Part shown: positions 1 to 9,033 of the stretch, one piece after another
Position numbering within the stretch: position 1 is the stretch's first letter
Layout: the number at the start of each line of letters is the position of its first letter
DNA from: Rasiella rasia
Lineage (GTDB): Bacteria > Bacteroidota > Bacteroidia > Flavobacteriales > Flavobacteriaceae
DNA: 64,000 bases
Direction of reading: 5' to 3'
Assembly: GCF_011044175.1 (NCBI RefSeq)
Contig: NZ_CP049057.1
Span: 1,751,501-1,815,500, forward strand
The notes under the pieces: model-generated
Seen by the model: the letters and a program-made list of their open reading frames with translations, nothing else
What the model was told of the DNA's origin: nothing
The model's database searches: none
Position numbers and translations under genes: made by a program

Positions 1-133
1 ACGATTGTTAACTTCAGAATTATTTTTTCTTTACGTTGCGTTAAACAAAGACCTTTTCCTTCCTAAGCTGCTACAAAAACTACGCTGAAATTGGTTCTGT
101 ACTGGTAATCTAAACCCATTTTATTCCCTATTT

Positions 134-1132
134 TTGATATGCAATTACACAACCTTGAGTTTACCAATAGATTTTACTAGTATTACTTCGGAAAGTGAAT
201 TTAAAGCCGCCGCTTTAGAAACCTTCAACTTTCAATATAAAGAAGTTGCCGTATATAGGCGCTTTTGTGATTTGCTAGGTATAAAATCTGAAAATGTTAC
301 TACGCTCGAAAGTATACCTTTTTTACCCATTCAGTTTTTTAAGTCTGAAACGGTACGTGCCCAAAACACCACTTCTGAAAAGATCTTTCAAAGCAGCGGT
401 ACTACAGGTAGTTCAACCAGTAAACACCATGTTGTTAATCTTAATGTATATGAGACTAGCTTTCTCAATGGTTTTCAGAAATTTTATAGCAACATTCAAG
501 ACTATGCAATTCTTGCACTACTCCCCTCGTATTTGGAGCAAGGTAATTCGTCATTGGTATACATGGCAAACCGCTTAATTTTAGAAAGTAAAAACGAGCA
601 TAGCGGGTTTTATTTAAATAACCTTTCAGCAATTATAGAAAAAATACAATTGTTAGAATCGCGCGGACAAAAGACCCTCTTATTAGGAGTTTCATATGCG
701 CTTTTGGACTTGATAGACCTTCAGACATTTCAGCTAAAACACACCATCATTATGGAAACTGGTGGAATGAAAGGCAGACGTAAAGAAATGATAAAGCCTG
801 AGCTACACAATATCTTAAAAAAAGGCTTTGGCGTAACTACCATTCACAGTGAATATGGTATGACAGAACTCTTATCACAAGCATATTCTACGGGCAATGG
901 AATGTACAAAACTCCACCATGGATGCGGGTTCTTACTAGAGACACAGAAGATGCGTTGTCTTACGTAACAGAAACAACAGGAGGCATTAATATCATAGAC
1001 CTTGCAAATGTATACTCGTGCGCATTTATCGCTACTCAAGATTTGGGAAAAGTACACAAGAATGGTACATTTGAAGTGATGGGAAGGTTTGACAATAGCG
1101 ATATTCGCGGCTGTAATTTAATGGTGTTGTAA
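134..1132 (+). CDS. LuxE-like acyl-protein synthetase / AMP-binding family protein
   Basis: Adenylate-forming protein of the LuxE/PaaK type, expected to activate an acyl group as acyl-AMP; the substrate is unknown. The sequence shows a Ser/Thr/Gly-rich AMP-binding loop (SSGTTGSS, about residue 90), the EYGMTE motif (about residue 238) and a C-terminal GRFDNSDIRG motif, in the expected order. The 332-residue length is close to LuxE. The start is unsettled: no ATG lies in frame near the N-terminus, so the frame opens with TTG at 134 (or TTG at 155), and the first TTG is part of a TATTTTTG promoter-like box at 129-136. The stop overlaps the next start (TAATG), so the two genes are translationally coupled. 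No LuxC-type reductase is seen nearby. Confidence 0.75.
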   Translation: MICNYTTLSLPIDFTSITSESEFKAAALETFNFQYKEVAVYRRFCDLLGIKSENVTTLESIPFLPIQFFKSETVRAQNTTSEKIFQSSGTTGSSTSKHHVVNLNVYETSFLNGFQKFYSNIQDYAILALLPSYLEQGNSSLVYMANRLILESKNEHSGFYLNNLSAIIEKIQLLESRGQKTLLLGVSYALLDLIDLQTFQLKHTIIMETGGMKGRRKEMIKPELHNILKKGFGVTTIHSEYGMTELLSQAYSTGNGMYKTPPWMRVLTRDTEDALSYVTETTGGINIIDLANVYSCAFIATQDLGKVHKNGTFEVMGRFDNSDIRGCNLMVL

Positions 1133-2151
1133 TGCAAAAGTCAAATAACAAAGGGTGCTTGTGGACATTTCTTGTCATCGTGGTAACAACTCTTGGCTTC
1201 GGATTCCTAAAGATTATAGGCTTAGCAACCTTGTTCGCATGTATCATTGCGTTAACGGTTTCGGTTATTGGGGTAAACAAATTACTCGGAAAACCCAGCA
1301 AGACATACACCACAACTGCCATAATTTTATGTTTGCTTATGGTGGGTGGATTTCAACTCATCAATTTTCTAATCTCTAAAGACTGGACAGCTATTGAGAC
1401 CGATACTTTTAACACCTCAGAAAAAATGGTGTTAGGTTCTTTAGTAGAAAACGAAGATACAATTTCGGTATACCAAAGTAATCGAATCTGGAACGATAAC
1501 TATGGAAACAACTACAATACAACGTTAACAATTAGAGAGCAAGATTATCTTCAGCTATACAAACATCTAGAGAGCTACACTACCAAATCTACTGTCAACT
1601 TTTGGGGTAACCTATACGATTATATAGACCGAAAAGACACACCAAAGCTCGATTTAGTTTTAGCAGCATTTTCAGAAATACAAACTACTAACAATCTAAA
1701 TCAAATGCAATTTGCCGAAATGGTGGTTAGTTGTATTCAGGATATTCCTTATTCTTTTGTATTTGAAGAAGATTGTCTACCACCAGAAAATTACGAGTAC
1801 AACATTAGAAAAACATTAGAACAATGTCCAGACTGTTGTATAGGCGGCGTAAAATTTGGTGTTCAAAATTCGTTGAGTTTTCTTCAGACATTGAAGGGAG
1901 ACTGCGACTCTCGTACCGTGCTCATTTATTCTGTTTTAAAACATTTTGGGTATGATGTTGCAATTTTAAATAGCGTCTTCTACCGTCATTCAATACTGGG
2001 CATTAACCTGCCCGCTGCTGGAGACTATAAAGCCTATAATGGCAAACGATATGTGCTTTGGGAAACCACTGCAAAATATTTTAAAGCAGGAGAACTTCCT
2101 GCCAGTTTTAACGATGTAACCCACTGGAATGTAGTATTAACCAGTAAATAG
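1132..2151 (+). CDS. Membrane-anchored transglutaminase-like domain protein
   Basis: Two or three hydrophobic segments (about residues 10-78) anchor a soluble domain that ends in a transglutaminase-like core. A Cys lies in GDCDSRTVLIYS (about residue 258), a His in FYRHSILGI (about residue 287), and an acidic residue follows in LWETTAKY. This is the Cys-His-acid order of papain-like transglutaminase folds, found in proteases and peptidoglycan or protein modifiers as well as cross-linking enzymes. A CPDCC cluster (about residues 234-238) could bind a metal or form disulfides. The ATG overlaps the stop of the LuxE-like gene, so co-translation is likely. The function is not established. Confidence 0.7.
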   Translation: MQKSNNKGCLWTFLVIVVTTLGFGFLKIIGLATLFACIIALTVSVIGVNKLLGKPSKTYTTTAIILCLLMVGGFQLINFLISKDWTAIETDTFNTSEKMVLGSLVENEDTISVYQSNRIWNDNYGNNYNTTLTIREQDYLQLYKHLESYTTKSTVNFWGNLYDYIDRKDTPKLDLVLAAFSEIQTTNNLNQMQFAEMVVSCIQDIPYSFVFEEDCLPPENYEYNIRKTLEQCPDCCIGGVKFGVQNSLSFLQTLKGDCDSRTVLIYSVLKHFGYDVAILNSVFYRHSILGINLPAAGDYKAYNGKRYVLWETTAKYFKAGELPASFNDVTHWNVVLTSK

Positions 2152-2157
2152 AAAAAT

Positions 2158-2673
2158 ATGAACTCACAACTCTTCACCCTCGCTTTAATTGAAATCATAC
2201 TGTCCTTGATAGTCTCGGTAGGTATCATTTTTGTCTCCTATAAACTATTGAAGCAATTATTTTTTAAGAACGAAGATGTTCAAGGAGATAACATGGCTTT
2301 TACAGTGTTTACTTCTGGTATCATTATGTCTATTGGTCTCATTTTAAGTGAAATTGTCCCTTCAATAACAAACATTATTCGCATTGCTACCACCCAGAAC
2401 GAGGCCATAGATACCATAACTGTGGTGAAATACTCTTGTTTGTATTTGTTTATTGGATTTGTAGTTGCGTTGTTTATTAACGCTGCCGTCTTTCTCTTAT
2501 TTTCTATTTTAACGCGTGGAGTGAACGAATTTAAAGCTATCAAAAACCATAATCTTTCCGTAGCCATCCTCGTCGTAGCCATACTTATTAGCATTACCTT
2601 AATTGCAAAAGACAGTATTGAATTACTCATTAGTGCTCTTGTGCCTTATCCAGAAGTTTCAAATTTTTTATAG
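2158..2673 (+). CDS. DUF350-like (UPF0719) integral membrane protein
   Basis: 171-residue hydrophobic protein with four predicted membrane helices (about residues 8-30, 52-70, 98-122 and 135-160). The pattern of helices with a small-residue-rich second segment (VFTSGIIMSIGLILSE) resembles the DUF350/UPF0719 family, whose function is unknown. It begins 7 bp after the transglutaminase-like gene and probably belongs to the same transcript. No catalytic motif is visible. The family call rests on general resemblance only. Confidence 0.6.
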   Translation: MNSQLFTLALIEIILSLIVSVGIIFVSYKLLKQLFFKNEDVQGDNMAFTVFTSGIIMSIGLILSEIVPSITNIIRIATTQNEAIDTITVVKYSCLYLFIGFVVALFINAAVFLLFSILTRGVNEFKAIKNHNLSVAILVVAILISITLIAKDSIELLISALVPYPEVSNFL

Positions 2674-2716
2674 GTTTATGTAAGTTGCATTTTATTCATA
2701 CGACCTACCTATCGTT

Positions 2717-3163
2717 ATGAAAAAACTTGTTCTAATTATTGCACTATTTGCCTCTGTTATAGCAATAGCTCAAGAGGTAAATACGCAGAAAGGATATGCT
2801 GCAGAAGGATATGACGTAGTTGCTTATTTTAATGCAGAGGCTTTAAAAGGAGAAAAGCAATTTACCACTACCCATCAGGGGGTAAAGTACAAATTTGCAA
2901 CTCAAACAAATCTCAACGCCTTTCTAGAAAATCCGAACAAGTTCACCCCTCAATACGGTGGTTACTGCGCATACGCCGTAGCTACATCTAGCAAAAAAGT
3001 TGGTATTAATCCAAAGTCTTTTCAAATTAAAGATGGGAAACTTTATCTCTTTTACGACACAATATTTGCCGATACTTTAGAAAAATGGAATGAAGAGAAT
3101 CCTGAAGTATTGCAACAAAAAGCCGACACGAACTGGGAGAAAATTGCGATGAAAAAGAATTAA
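2717..3163 (+). CDS. Secreted YHS domain-containing protein
   Basis: Residues 1-18 form a Sec signal peptide (MKKL, hydrophobic core, cut near IAQ-E). The mature part matches the YHS family: GYDVVAYF, then YKFATQTNLNAFLENPNKFTPQYGGYCAYAVA. YHS domains occur in metal-handling proteins, and here the stand-alone domain is probably periplasmic. The single Cys sits in GGYCAYAV. The role is unknown, but a metal-related or redox job is the usual guess. The gene is followed by a good intrinsic terminator. Confidence 0.8.
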   Translation: MKKLVLIIALFASVIAIAQEVNTQKGYAAEGYDVVAYFNAEALKGEKQFTTTHQGVKYKFATQTNLNAFLENPNKFTPQYGGYCAYAVATSSKKVGINPKSFQIKDGKLYLFYDTIFADTLEKWNEENPEVLQQKADTNWEKIAMKKN

Positions 3164-3192
3164 ACTTCATAATTGGTTGGTTAGTTTGAAAA

Positions 3193-3234
3193 CCCTCTAC
3201 AGAGCTTTATTCTGAAGAGGGCTTTCTTTTTTGC
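3193..3234 (+). terminator. Intrinsic terminator after the YHS gene
   Basis: CCCTCT (3193-3198) pairs with AGAGGG (3216-3221), and the run CTTTCTTTTTT follows. It is 30 bp downstream of the YHS stop codon and closes the leftmost plus-strand gene group. Confidence 0.75.
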
Positions 3235-3313
3235 TTTGCCTTGAAGCTATCACTTTGAGAGTATCAGACATACTCAATACATGGCCTCTGTAACCAATTT
3301 TAATTAGGAATTA

Positions 3314-4606
3314 TCACTTAACAACCAAGATAAAATAATTTCGCTTCCCTCTTTGTAGAAGAACAAATGTATTGTTTATTAAGTCTTCTGAAGTAACAGT
3401 AAAACCTTCAGATACTTTTTCTTTATTTACTGAAATAGAATTTTCTTTTAGCGCACGTCTTGCTTCGCCATTACTTTTAAGAAAACCGCTTTTCTCGGCA
3501 AGAGCAGCAATAATATCAACACCGTCTTTTATTTCTTCACTCGAAATTTCTGCCTGTGGCACACCATCAAAAACATCTAAAAAGGTCTTTTCATCAAGCG
3601 TTTTTAAATCGGCTGAAGTTGACTTTCCAAACAAAATAGCAGAGGCCTTCTCGGCATTTTCAAGTTGTTCTTGTCCGTGAACAGTTCTAGTTACCTCTTC
3701 TGCCAAACGTCTTTGTAACGAACGCAAATGGGGAGCCTCTTTGTGTTTAAGTGCTAACTCTGAGATTGTTTCTTTGTCTAAAAAGGTAAAAATCTTAATA
3801 TATTTTTCGGCATCTTCGTCGCTGCTATTTAACCAATACTGGTAAAATTTGTACGGAGAAGTACGTTCTGCACTAAGCCAAATATTTCCGCCTTCACTCT
3901 TTCCAAACTTACTTCCATCACTTTTTGTAATCAAGGGACACGTAAGTGCAAAGCCTTTACCACCACCTATACGACGTATTAGTTCGGTACCTGTAGTAAT
4001 GTTTCCCCATTGATCGCTTCCGCCCATCTGCAACGTGCAATTCTGATTTTGGTATAGATGCAAGAAGTCGTATCCTTGAACAAGTTGGTATGTAAATTCT
4101 GTAAAGCTCATACCATCTGTTCCATCACCTGTGATTCTGTTTTTTACAGAATCTTTCGCCATCATATAATTAATAGTAATATGCTTTCCAACGTCACGAA
4201 TAAAACCAAGAAAAGAAAACTCCTTCATCCAATCGTAGTTGTTTACCATAACCGCTTCATTCTTCGCTCCAGAGGTGAAGTCTAAAAATTGCGATAACTG
4301 TAAACGCACACATTCTTGATTGTGCCGTAAAGTAGGCTCGTCTAGAAGATTTCGCTCGCTCGACTTCCCCGAAGGGTCCCCAATCATTCCTGTTGCCCCA
4401 CCTACTAAGGCCACTGGTTTATGTCCAGCTCGTTGAAAAAAAGCAAGCAACATAATAGGCACCAAATTTCCAATATGTAAACTATTTGCCGTAGGGTCAA
4501 AACCCACGTAGGCACTTCGCATCTGCTCTAAGAGGTGTGCTTCAGTTTCTGGCATTACATCATGCACCATGCCCCGCCATTGCAATTCTTCAACAAAATT
4601 CTTCAT
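3314..4606 (-). CDS. tyrS: Tyrosyl-tRNA synthetase
   Basis: Class I aminoacyl-tRNA synthetase charging tRNA-Tyr. Visible are the HIGH-type signature HIGN near residue 46, the KMSKS-equivalent KFGKS, the tyrosine-binding stretch GGSDQWGN, and a C-terminal S4 RNA-binding domain (from about residue 360, [21 protein letters not shown]). The length of about 430 residues is normal. The start MKNFVEEL at 4606 is preferred because family members begin there; an ATG two codons upstream (4612) is equally open. A TATCTTTG box lies just upstream. It is a single-gene transcript, convergent with the YHS gene. Confidence 0.97.
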   Translation of the reverse strand: MKNFVEELQWRGMVHDVMPETEAHLLEQMRSAYVGFDPTANSLHIGNLVPIMLLAFFQRAGHKPVALVGGATGMIGDPSGKSSERNLLDEPTLRHNQECVRLQLSQFLDFTSGAKNEAVMVNNYDWMKEFSFLGFIRDVGKHITINYMMAKDSVKNRITGDGTDGMSFTEFTYQLVQGYDFLHLYQNQNCTLQMGGSDQWGNITTGTELIRRIGGGKGFALTCPLITKSDGSKFGKSEGGNIWLSAERTSPYKFYQYWLNSSDEDAEKYIKIFTFLDKETISELALKHKEAPHLRSLQRRLAEEVTRTVHGQEQLENAEKASAILFGKSTSADLKTLDEKTFLDVFDGVPQAEISSEEIKDGVDIIAALAEKSGFLKSNGEARRALKENSISVNKEKVSEGFTVTSEDLINNTFVLLQRGKRNYFILVVK

Positions 4607-4627
4607 GCTCATTTTCTAGATTTTCCG

Positions 4628-4635
4628 CAAAGATA
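4628..4635 (-). promoter_or_regulatory. -7 promoter box of tyrS
   Basis: On the minus strand this reads TATCTTTG, a perfect TAnnTTTG match. It sits about 16 bases upstream of the first possible ATG, giving a short leader. The -33 region has TTTT at the expected 19-base spacing rather than TTTG. Confidence 0.5.
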
Positions 4636-4688
4636 GGCTGCTCTAACTAAACTGAAAAGCATCCCATAAAAAATAGTACTTTCGTGTT

Positions 4689-5699
4689 ATGATTTTAGTT
4701 ACCGGTGGCACAGGCCTTGTTGGAAGTCATCTTCTGTATCTTCTTATTTCGAGAGGAGCAGATGTACGTGCTATTCATCGAAGTAACAGTGACTTAACTG
4801 TAGTTGAAAAGGTGTTTGGATACTATACTGACAACCCGAAGCAACTAGCCAACCAAATCACGTGGTTTGAAGCAGACATTACCAACATTCCTAAATTAAC
4901 CGAAGCGTTCAAAGATGTAACACACGTATACCACGCCGCGGCATATGTAGACTTTAATCCGAAAAACTATCAGAAACTTAAGAAAGCAAATATTGAAGGT
5001 ACTGCCAATATTGTTAATTTATGCATCTCGAAATCGGTTAAAAAATTGTGCTACGTTAGCTCGATAGCCACCTTAGGAAATTCTGTTGCTAACGAGACGC
5101 TTACCGAAGAAACCTATTGGAATCCAGAGACTCAAAATAGCGTATATGCCATTACAAAATACGGTGCCGAAATGGAGGTATGGCGAGGCACACAAGAAGG
5201 ATTACAAGCCGTTATCGTAAATCCCGGAGTTATTCTAGGCGAGGGATTATGGTACAAAGGAAGTGGCAGCATTATTAAAAAAGTTGCTCGTAAACTTTCG
5301 TATTACACCTCAGGAGGTATTGGTCTCGTAGACGTAAAAGATGTCACACGCGCGATGCTAGAACTCATGGAAAGCACTATAATTAACGAACGCTTTATAT
5401 TGGTTGCTACCAACAAACGCTATCAAGAATTTCTTACTGAAACGGCAAACAGCCTAAATGTTCCAGCTCCTTCAAAGCCCATTGCTCAATGGAAACTAGT
5501 ACTTTTTAGTAAAATAGATTGGTTTTTCGCAACCGTTTTTGGTACAAGAAGAAAGCTGCTTCGGGCCTTTGTAACTTCGTTGTACACGTATGAAACTTAT
5601 GACGGAAGTAAGATTGAAAAAGAATTATCCTTCACATACACCCCTTTTTCTGAAACAATAGCTAGGGTAACAGAAAATTTCAGAAATGACCGTACTTAA
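4689..5699 (+). CDS. NAD(P)-dependent epimerase/dehydratase (extended SDR)
   Basis: Extended short-chain dehydrogenase/reductase. The N-terminal dinucleotide-binding motif is TGGTGLVGSH (residues 5-14), and the catalytic YxxxK is YAITK (about residue 156) with an upstream Ser in CYVSSIATLG. The length of 336 residues fits sugar-nucleotide epimerases, dihydroflavonol reductase-like and 3-beta-HSD-like enzymes, so the substrate is open. It is divergent from tyrS with 76 bp between, and converges on the DUF4296 lipoprotein gene. Confidence 0.8.
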   Translation: MILVTGGTGLVGSHLLYLLISRGADVRAIHRSNSDLTVVEKVFGYYTDNPKQLANQITWFEADITNIPKLTEAFKDVTHVYHAAAYVDFNPKNYQKLKKANIEGTANIVNLCISKSVKKLCYVSSIATLGNSVANETLTEETYWNPETQNSVYAITKYGAEMEVWRGTQEGLQAVIVNPGVILGEGLWYKGSGSIIKKVARKLSYYTSGGIGLVDVKDVTRAMLELMESTIINERFILVATNKRYQEFLTETANSLNVPAPSKPIAQWKLVLFSKIDWFFATVFGTRRKLLRAFVTSLYTYETYDGSKIEKELSFTYTPFSETIARVTENFRNDRT

Positions 5700-5701
5700 T
5701 A

Positions 5702-6175
5702 CTATTGCTCTTCTTCTGTTACAGGATCTATTAATCCTTGCTTTTCTTTAACGGTATCTAATTCTTCTTTAGTTGAAGTCTTATTAGATTTTATTGAATC
5801 TGCTTTCGCTCTTTTTCGAGCATTAATTTCAAGCTTTCGTGCGTTTTCTACTTCCTTTAATTTTTCCAAACGCGCATGTACCTCATTAAAAATCTCATTA
5901 TAGGTATTAATATCTGCGGTATAATAGGCGTTACTTTTTGCAAATTGAAGGCTATCTACGTTATAGGTAGCAAATAAAAAAGAATCTAACTTAATTCCCT
6001 GTTCTCTAATTCGTTTGTTATCTATACTACGAGCAGAGTTACCAAGGTAAATCTCGGTAAGCAAAGCGACCATGGTTTCTTTTGGGATTAAATTATCTGG
6101 TTTTTCAGGACGTTTTACTTCCTGGCAGCCCACCAACCACACGCTTAACAGTATAAATAAAATATTCTTTATCAT
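5702..6175 (-). CDS. DUF4296 family lipoprotein
   Basis: Short hydrophobic leader ending in a lipobox (WLVGC, Cys 17), so lipidated and membrane anchored. The body matches the Bacteroidota DUF4296 family: an N-terminal helix (TMVALLTEIYLGNSAR), then a long charged helical C-terminus rich in Lys, Glu and Arg, possibly coiled coil (about residues 95-140). The function is unknown. The start overlaps the dihydroorotase stop by 4 bp (ATGA), so the two are translationally coupled. Confidence 0.8.
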   Translation of the reverse strand: MIKNILFILLSVWLVGCQEVKRPEKPDNLIPKETMVALLTEIYLGNSARSIDNKRIREQGIKLDSFLFATYNVDSLQFAKSNAYYTADINTYNEIFNEVHARLEKLKEVENARKLEINARKRAKADSIKSNKTSTKEELDTVKEKQGLIDPVTEEEQ

Positions 6176-7512
6176 CTTGCAAAGGTTAGACGTTCTCCAT
6201 GAGTACGTGTTACCATTTTTCCATTTTCATAGGCTAAAACCCCATTTACAAATGTATGTGTTATACGCGAGGTAAATGTTGTGCCTTCAAAAGGTGACCA
6301 TCCACATTTGTAGGCAATATTTTCTTTAGTAACAGTCCATGGCGCATTAGGATTAATAAGTACTAAATCTGCTTTGTAACCCTCTTTTATAAATCCGCGG
6401 TTTTCAATTTCAAACAGGATTGCAGGGTTATGTGCTGTTTTCTGTACAATTTTTTCTACCGAAATACGACCACGGCGATGCATTTCAAACAATGCTTCTA
6501 TGGCATGCTGAACTAAAGGTCCTCCAGACGGAGCTTTCGTGTATACATTCGATTTTTCTTCTAAGGTATGCGGGGCATGGTCTGTAGCAATGATGTCTAT
6601 ACGGTCGTCATTTAGTGCTTTCCACAATCCTTCTCTATCGGCTTCAGATTTTACTGCTGGGTTCCATTTAATATGAGTTCCCTTTTCAGCATAATCTTCA
6701 TCGGTAAACCACAAATGATGTACACAAACTTCTGCAGTGATCTTTTTCTTATGAAGCGGAAGCTTATTTTTAAAAAGGTGTGTTTCCTTTTCTGTAGACA
6801 AATGAAATACATGCAAGCGAGCTCCTGTTTTCTTAGCTAGTTCTATAGCTTTACTAGATGAAATATAACATGCTTCGGCACTTCTAATCTTAGGATGTTC
6901 TGAAATTGGAATATCCTCCCCATACTTTTCAATTGCAGCTGCCATATTCTTTTTAATAGTAGCTTCATCTTCGCAATGTGTAGAAATAAGAAGTTTTGTT
7001 TTGCTGAAAATTTCTTCAATGGTCTTTGGGTCATCAACAAGCATATTACCCGTAGAAGATCCTAGGAAAAGTTTTAATCCGGCGACCTTTTTAGGGTCGA
7101 CCTTTAAAATTTCGTCTATATTATTATTTGTACCTCCAAACATAAACGAATAATTTGCCCAAGAAGTCTGTTTTGCAATAGCAAATTTATCTTCTAGCAG
7201 CTCTATTGTTGTGGCCTGAGGCACCGTATTTGGCATCTCTATAAAAGAAGTTATTCCTCCAGCGACGGCAGCGCGAGATTCAGTTTCTATAGTTGCCTTA
7301 TGGGTTAGCCCTGGCTCTCTAAAATGCACTTGATCGTCTATCATTCCAGGAATTAAATAGTGACCATCTGCATCAATAATTTTGGTGTCGCCAGTTTTAG
7401 CGCTAATGGTACTGGCTATTTCAGCAATAACATCATTAAGAATCAACACATCACCTTCTGTGATGGTTCCTTCATTTACAATTCTGGCATTCTTTATTAA
7501 TATTGGGTGCAT
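6172..7512 (-). CDS. pyrC: Dihydroorotase (Bacteroidota type)
   Basis: Cyclic amidohydrolase of de novo pyrimidine synthesis, converting carbamoyl-aspartate to dihydroorotate. Visible motifs are IDDQVHFREPG (about residues 59-69), EMPNT, the candidate carboxylated Lys in GLKLFLGSS, and the metal and active-site motif ATDHAPH (about residue 310). The first metal-binding motif reads QxH where class I enzymes usually have HxH. The 446-residue length is normal. It lies between the glycosyltransferase (one-base overlap) and the lipoprotein (4-base overlap), so all three probably share a transcript. Confidence 0.9.
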   Translation of the reverse strand: MHPILIKNARIVNEGTITEGDVLILNDVIAEIASTISAKTGDTKIIDADGHYLIPGMIDDQVHFREPGLTHKATIETESRAAVAGGITSFIEMPNTVPQATTIELLEDKFAIAKQTSWANYSFMFGGTNNNIDEILKVDPKKVAGLKLFLGSSTGNMLVDDPKTIEEIFSKTKLLISTHCEDEATIKKNMAAAIEKYGEDIPISEHPKIRSAEACYISSSKAIELAKKTGARLHVFHLSTEKETHLFKNKLPLHKKKITAEVCVHHLWFTDEDYAEKGTHIKWNPAVKSEADREGLWKALNDDRIDIIATDHAPHTLEEKSNVYTKAPSGGPLVQHAIEALFEMHRRGRISVEKIVQKTAHNPAILFEIENRGFIKEGYKADLVLINPNAPWTVTKENIAYKCGWSPFEGTTFTSRITHTFVNGVLAYENGKMVTRTHGERLTFAR

Positions 7513-8252
7513 TAAATTTCGTTAAAGTTGTTAGATCCAAAAAGACTCTTAAATTTCATTTTCAGAACACCAAAAATAGCTTCTGAAATTATACCGCCAC
7601 TCATTTTCGACTCCCCTTTTGTTCTGTCGGTAAATATTACGGGGACTTCTACTATTTTAAATTTTGCTAAATATGCTTTAAATTTCATTTCAATTTGAAA
7701 AGCGTATCCAACAAACTGAATTTTCTCTAAATTAATTTTTCGCAACACAGTGTGATGGTAGCAGACAAAACCTGCTGTGGTATCGTACACTTTCATACGC
7801 GTGATAAAGCGCACATATTTAGATGCCAACCAAGACAATAAAACACGACTCATGGGCCAATTAACCACATTTACACCCTTTATATAACGCGAACCTATAG
7901 ACATATCGTACCCCCCTTTAACACAAGCGTTGTACAAACGTATTAAATCGTTTGGGTTGTGAGAGAAATCGGCATCCATTTCAAAAATGTACTCATATTC
8001 TCTTTCTAATGCCCAGGTAAAGCCATGAATATAGGCCGTACCTAAACCCATTTTACCGCTACGTTCTTCAATAAATAAGCTTTCAGGATATTCCTTCATT
8101 AATTCCTTTACCGCAGCAGCAGTGCCATCTGGCGAATTATCGTCTACCACCAACACATCAAAATCCCGTTGTAATGAAAACACATTTCGCAACAATCGCT
8201 CTATGTTTTCAATTTCATTATAGGTAGGTATAACTACAAGGGCTTTAGACAT
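7512..8252 (-). CDS. Polyprenol monophosphomannose synthase-like glycosyltransferase (GT2)
   Basis: Family 2 glycosyltransferase of the DPM1 type, moving a sugar from a nucleotide donor to a polyprenyl phosphate at the inner membrane face. It shows VVIPTYNEIENI (residues 6-17), VVDDNSPDGT (about residues 36-45), the metal-binding EMDADFSHNP (about residue 91), GSRYIKG and a C-terminal DRTKGESKMS. It lacks the large membrane domain found in some homologues. It is first gene of the operon with pyrC and the lipoprotein. Confidence 0.88.
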   Translation of the reverse strand: MSKALVVIPTYNEIENIERLLRNVFSLQRDFDVLVVDDNSPDGTAAAVKELMKEYPESLFIEERSGKMGLGTAYIHGFTWALEREYEYIFEMDADFSHNPNDLIRLYNACVKGGYDMSIGSRYIKGVNVVNWPMSRVLLSWLASKYVRFITRMKVYDTTAGFVCYHHTVLRKINLEKIQFVGYAFQIEMKFKAYLAKFKIVEVPVIFTDRTKGESKMSGGIISEAIFGVLKMKFKSLFGSNNFNEI

Positions 8253-8356
8253 GCAATAATTTTAGCGCAAATGTACTTTTTTTTGGGCATATGTTGTTGG
8301 TAAAAATTGTAAGTTCAAGCGAGTTTGCCCACTATTTTCTGCTTAATTTTGCGCGT

Positions 8357-9007
8357 ATGGAGTATGCCGTACGCACTTTTGAGAATTTGAATTGGGTAAC
8401 ACTGGTTTTGGTTGGTTGTTTGCTGTGCTATACTTTGGCTAAATATCTATATCCCAAACGCTTTCAAGAATTCACATTACTACCTGTAACCAATAAATAC
8501 TTTTTATTGCTTGGTAAGGGAGACGAAATACGGCATCCATTCAACATTTTACTCTTTGTGCCTCAGGTAGCGTTGGTGTCTTTATTCATGTTTTTAGTGT
8601 TGCGCGCAACCAATCAAAATATAGCGCAACCTAAGCTCCTTTTTTTACAAATTTGCACACTATATGCCGTTTTTGTACTATCTAAGTTTGTTATCGAGAA
8701 ATTAATTGGGGTAATTTTCAACTTAGAAGGTGTTATAAATAAGTATTTGTACCAAAAACTAAGCTATAGAAACTTACTATCTATCTTACTTTTTGCAGGC
8801 AATCTCGTGTTTTTTTATGTCTACGACCCCCCACTCTCAGTACTGTTTGTATTTATAGGCCTTGTGGTACTTTTAAATGGCATTTCCCTTTTCTATAGCT
8901 ACAAAACAAATAGCCATTTAATTTTTAACCAGTTATTTTATTTTATTGTGTATCTTTGCGCACTTGAAATTTCACCCTATATAATTCTATATAAAGTGTT
9001 TGTATAG
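8357..9007 (+). CDS. DUF4271 family integral membrane protein
   Basis: About 216 residues with six or seven hydrophobic helices and little soluble sequence. It matches the DUF4271 family of Bacteroidota, which is of unknown function and commonly sits beside hemD, as here. The start at 8357 (MEYAVRTFENLNW) is chosen over the upstream ATG at 8291 because family members begin near this point. A TAATTTTG box at 8344-8351 lies immediately before it, so the upstream ATG would precede the likely promoter. hemD follows after 26 bp. Confidence 0.78.
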   Translation: MEYAVRTFENLNWVTLVLVGCLLCYTLAKYLYPKRFQEFTLLPVTNKYFLLLGKGDEIRHPFNILLFVPQVALVSLFMFLVLRATNQNIAQPKLLFLQICTLYAVFVLSKFVIEKLIGVIFNLEGVINKYLYQKLSYRNLLSILLFAGNLVFFYVYDPPLSVLFVFIGLVVLLNGISLFYSYKTNSHLIFNQLFYFIVYLCALEISPYIILYKVFV

Positions 9008-9033
9008 TATTGAAATATTAAAAATTGCAGCTT

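Noticed and set aside
1-133. Coding end of an upstream gene at the left edge
   Set aside because: Short open stretches exist (for example on the plus strand to a stop at 86-88), but none has recognisable sequence, so nothing can be supported.
139-183. ATG-started frame at 139 as the start of the LuxE-like gene
   Set aside because: It is out of frame with the LuxE sequence and stops after 13 codons.
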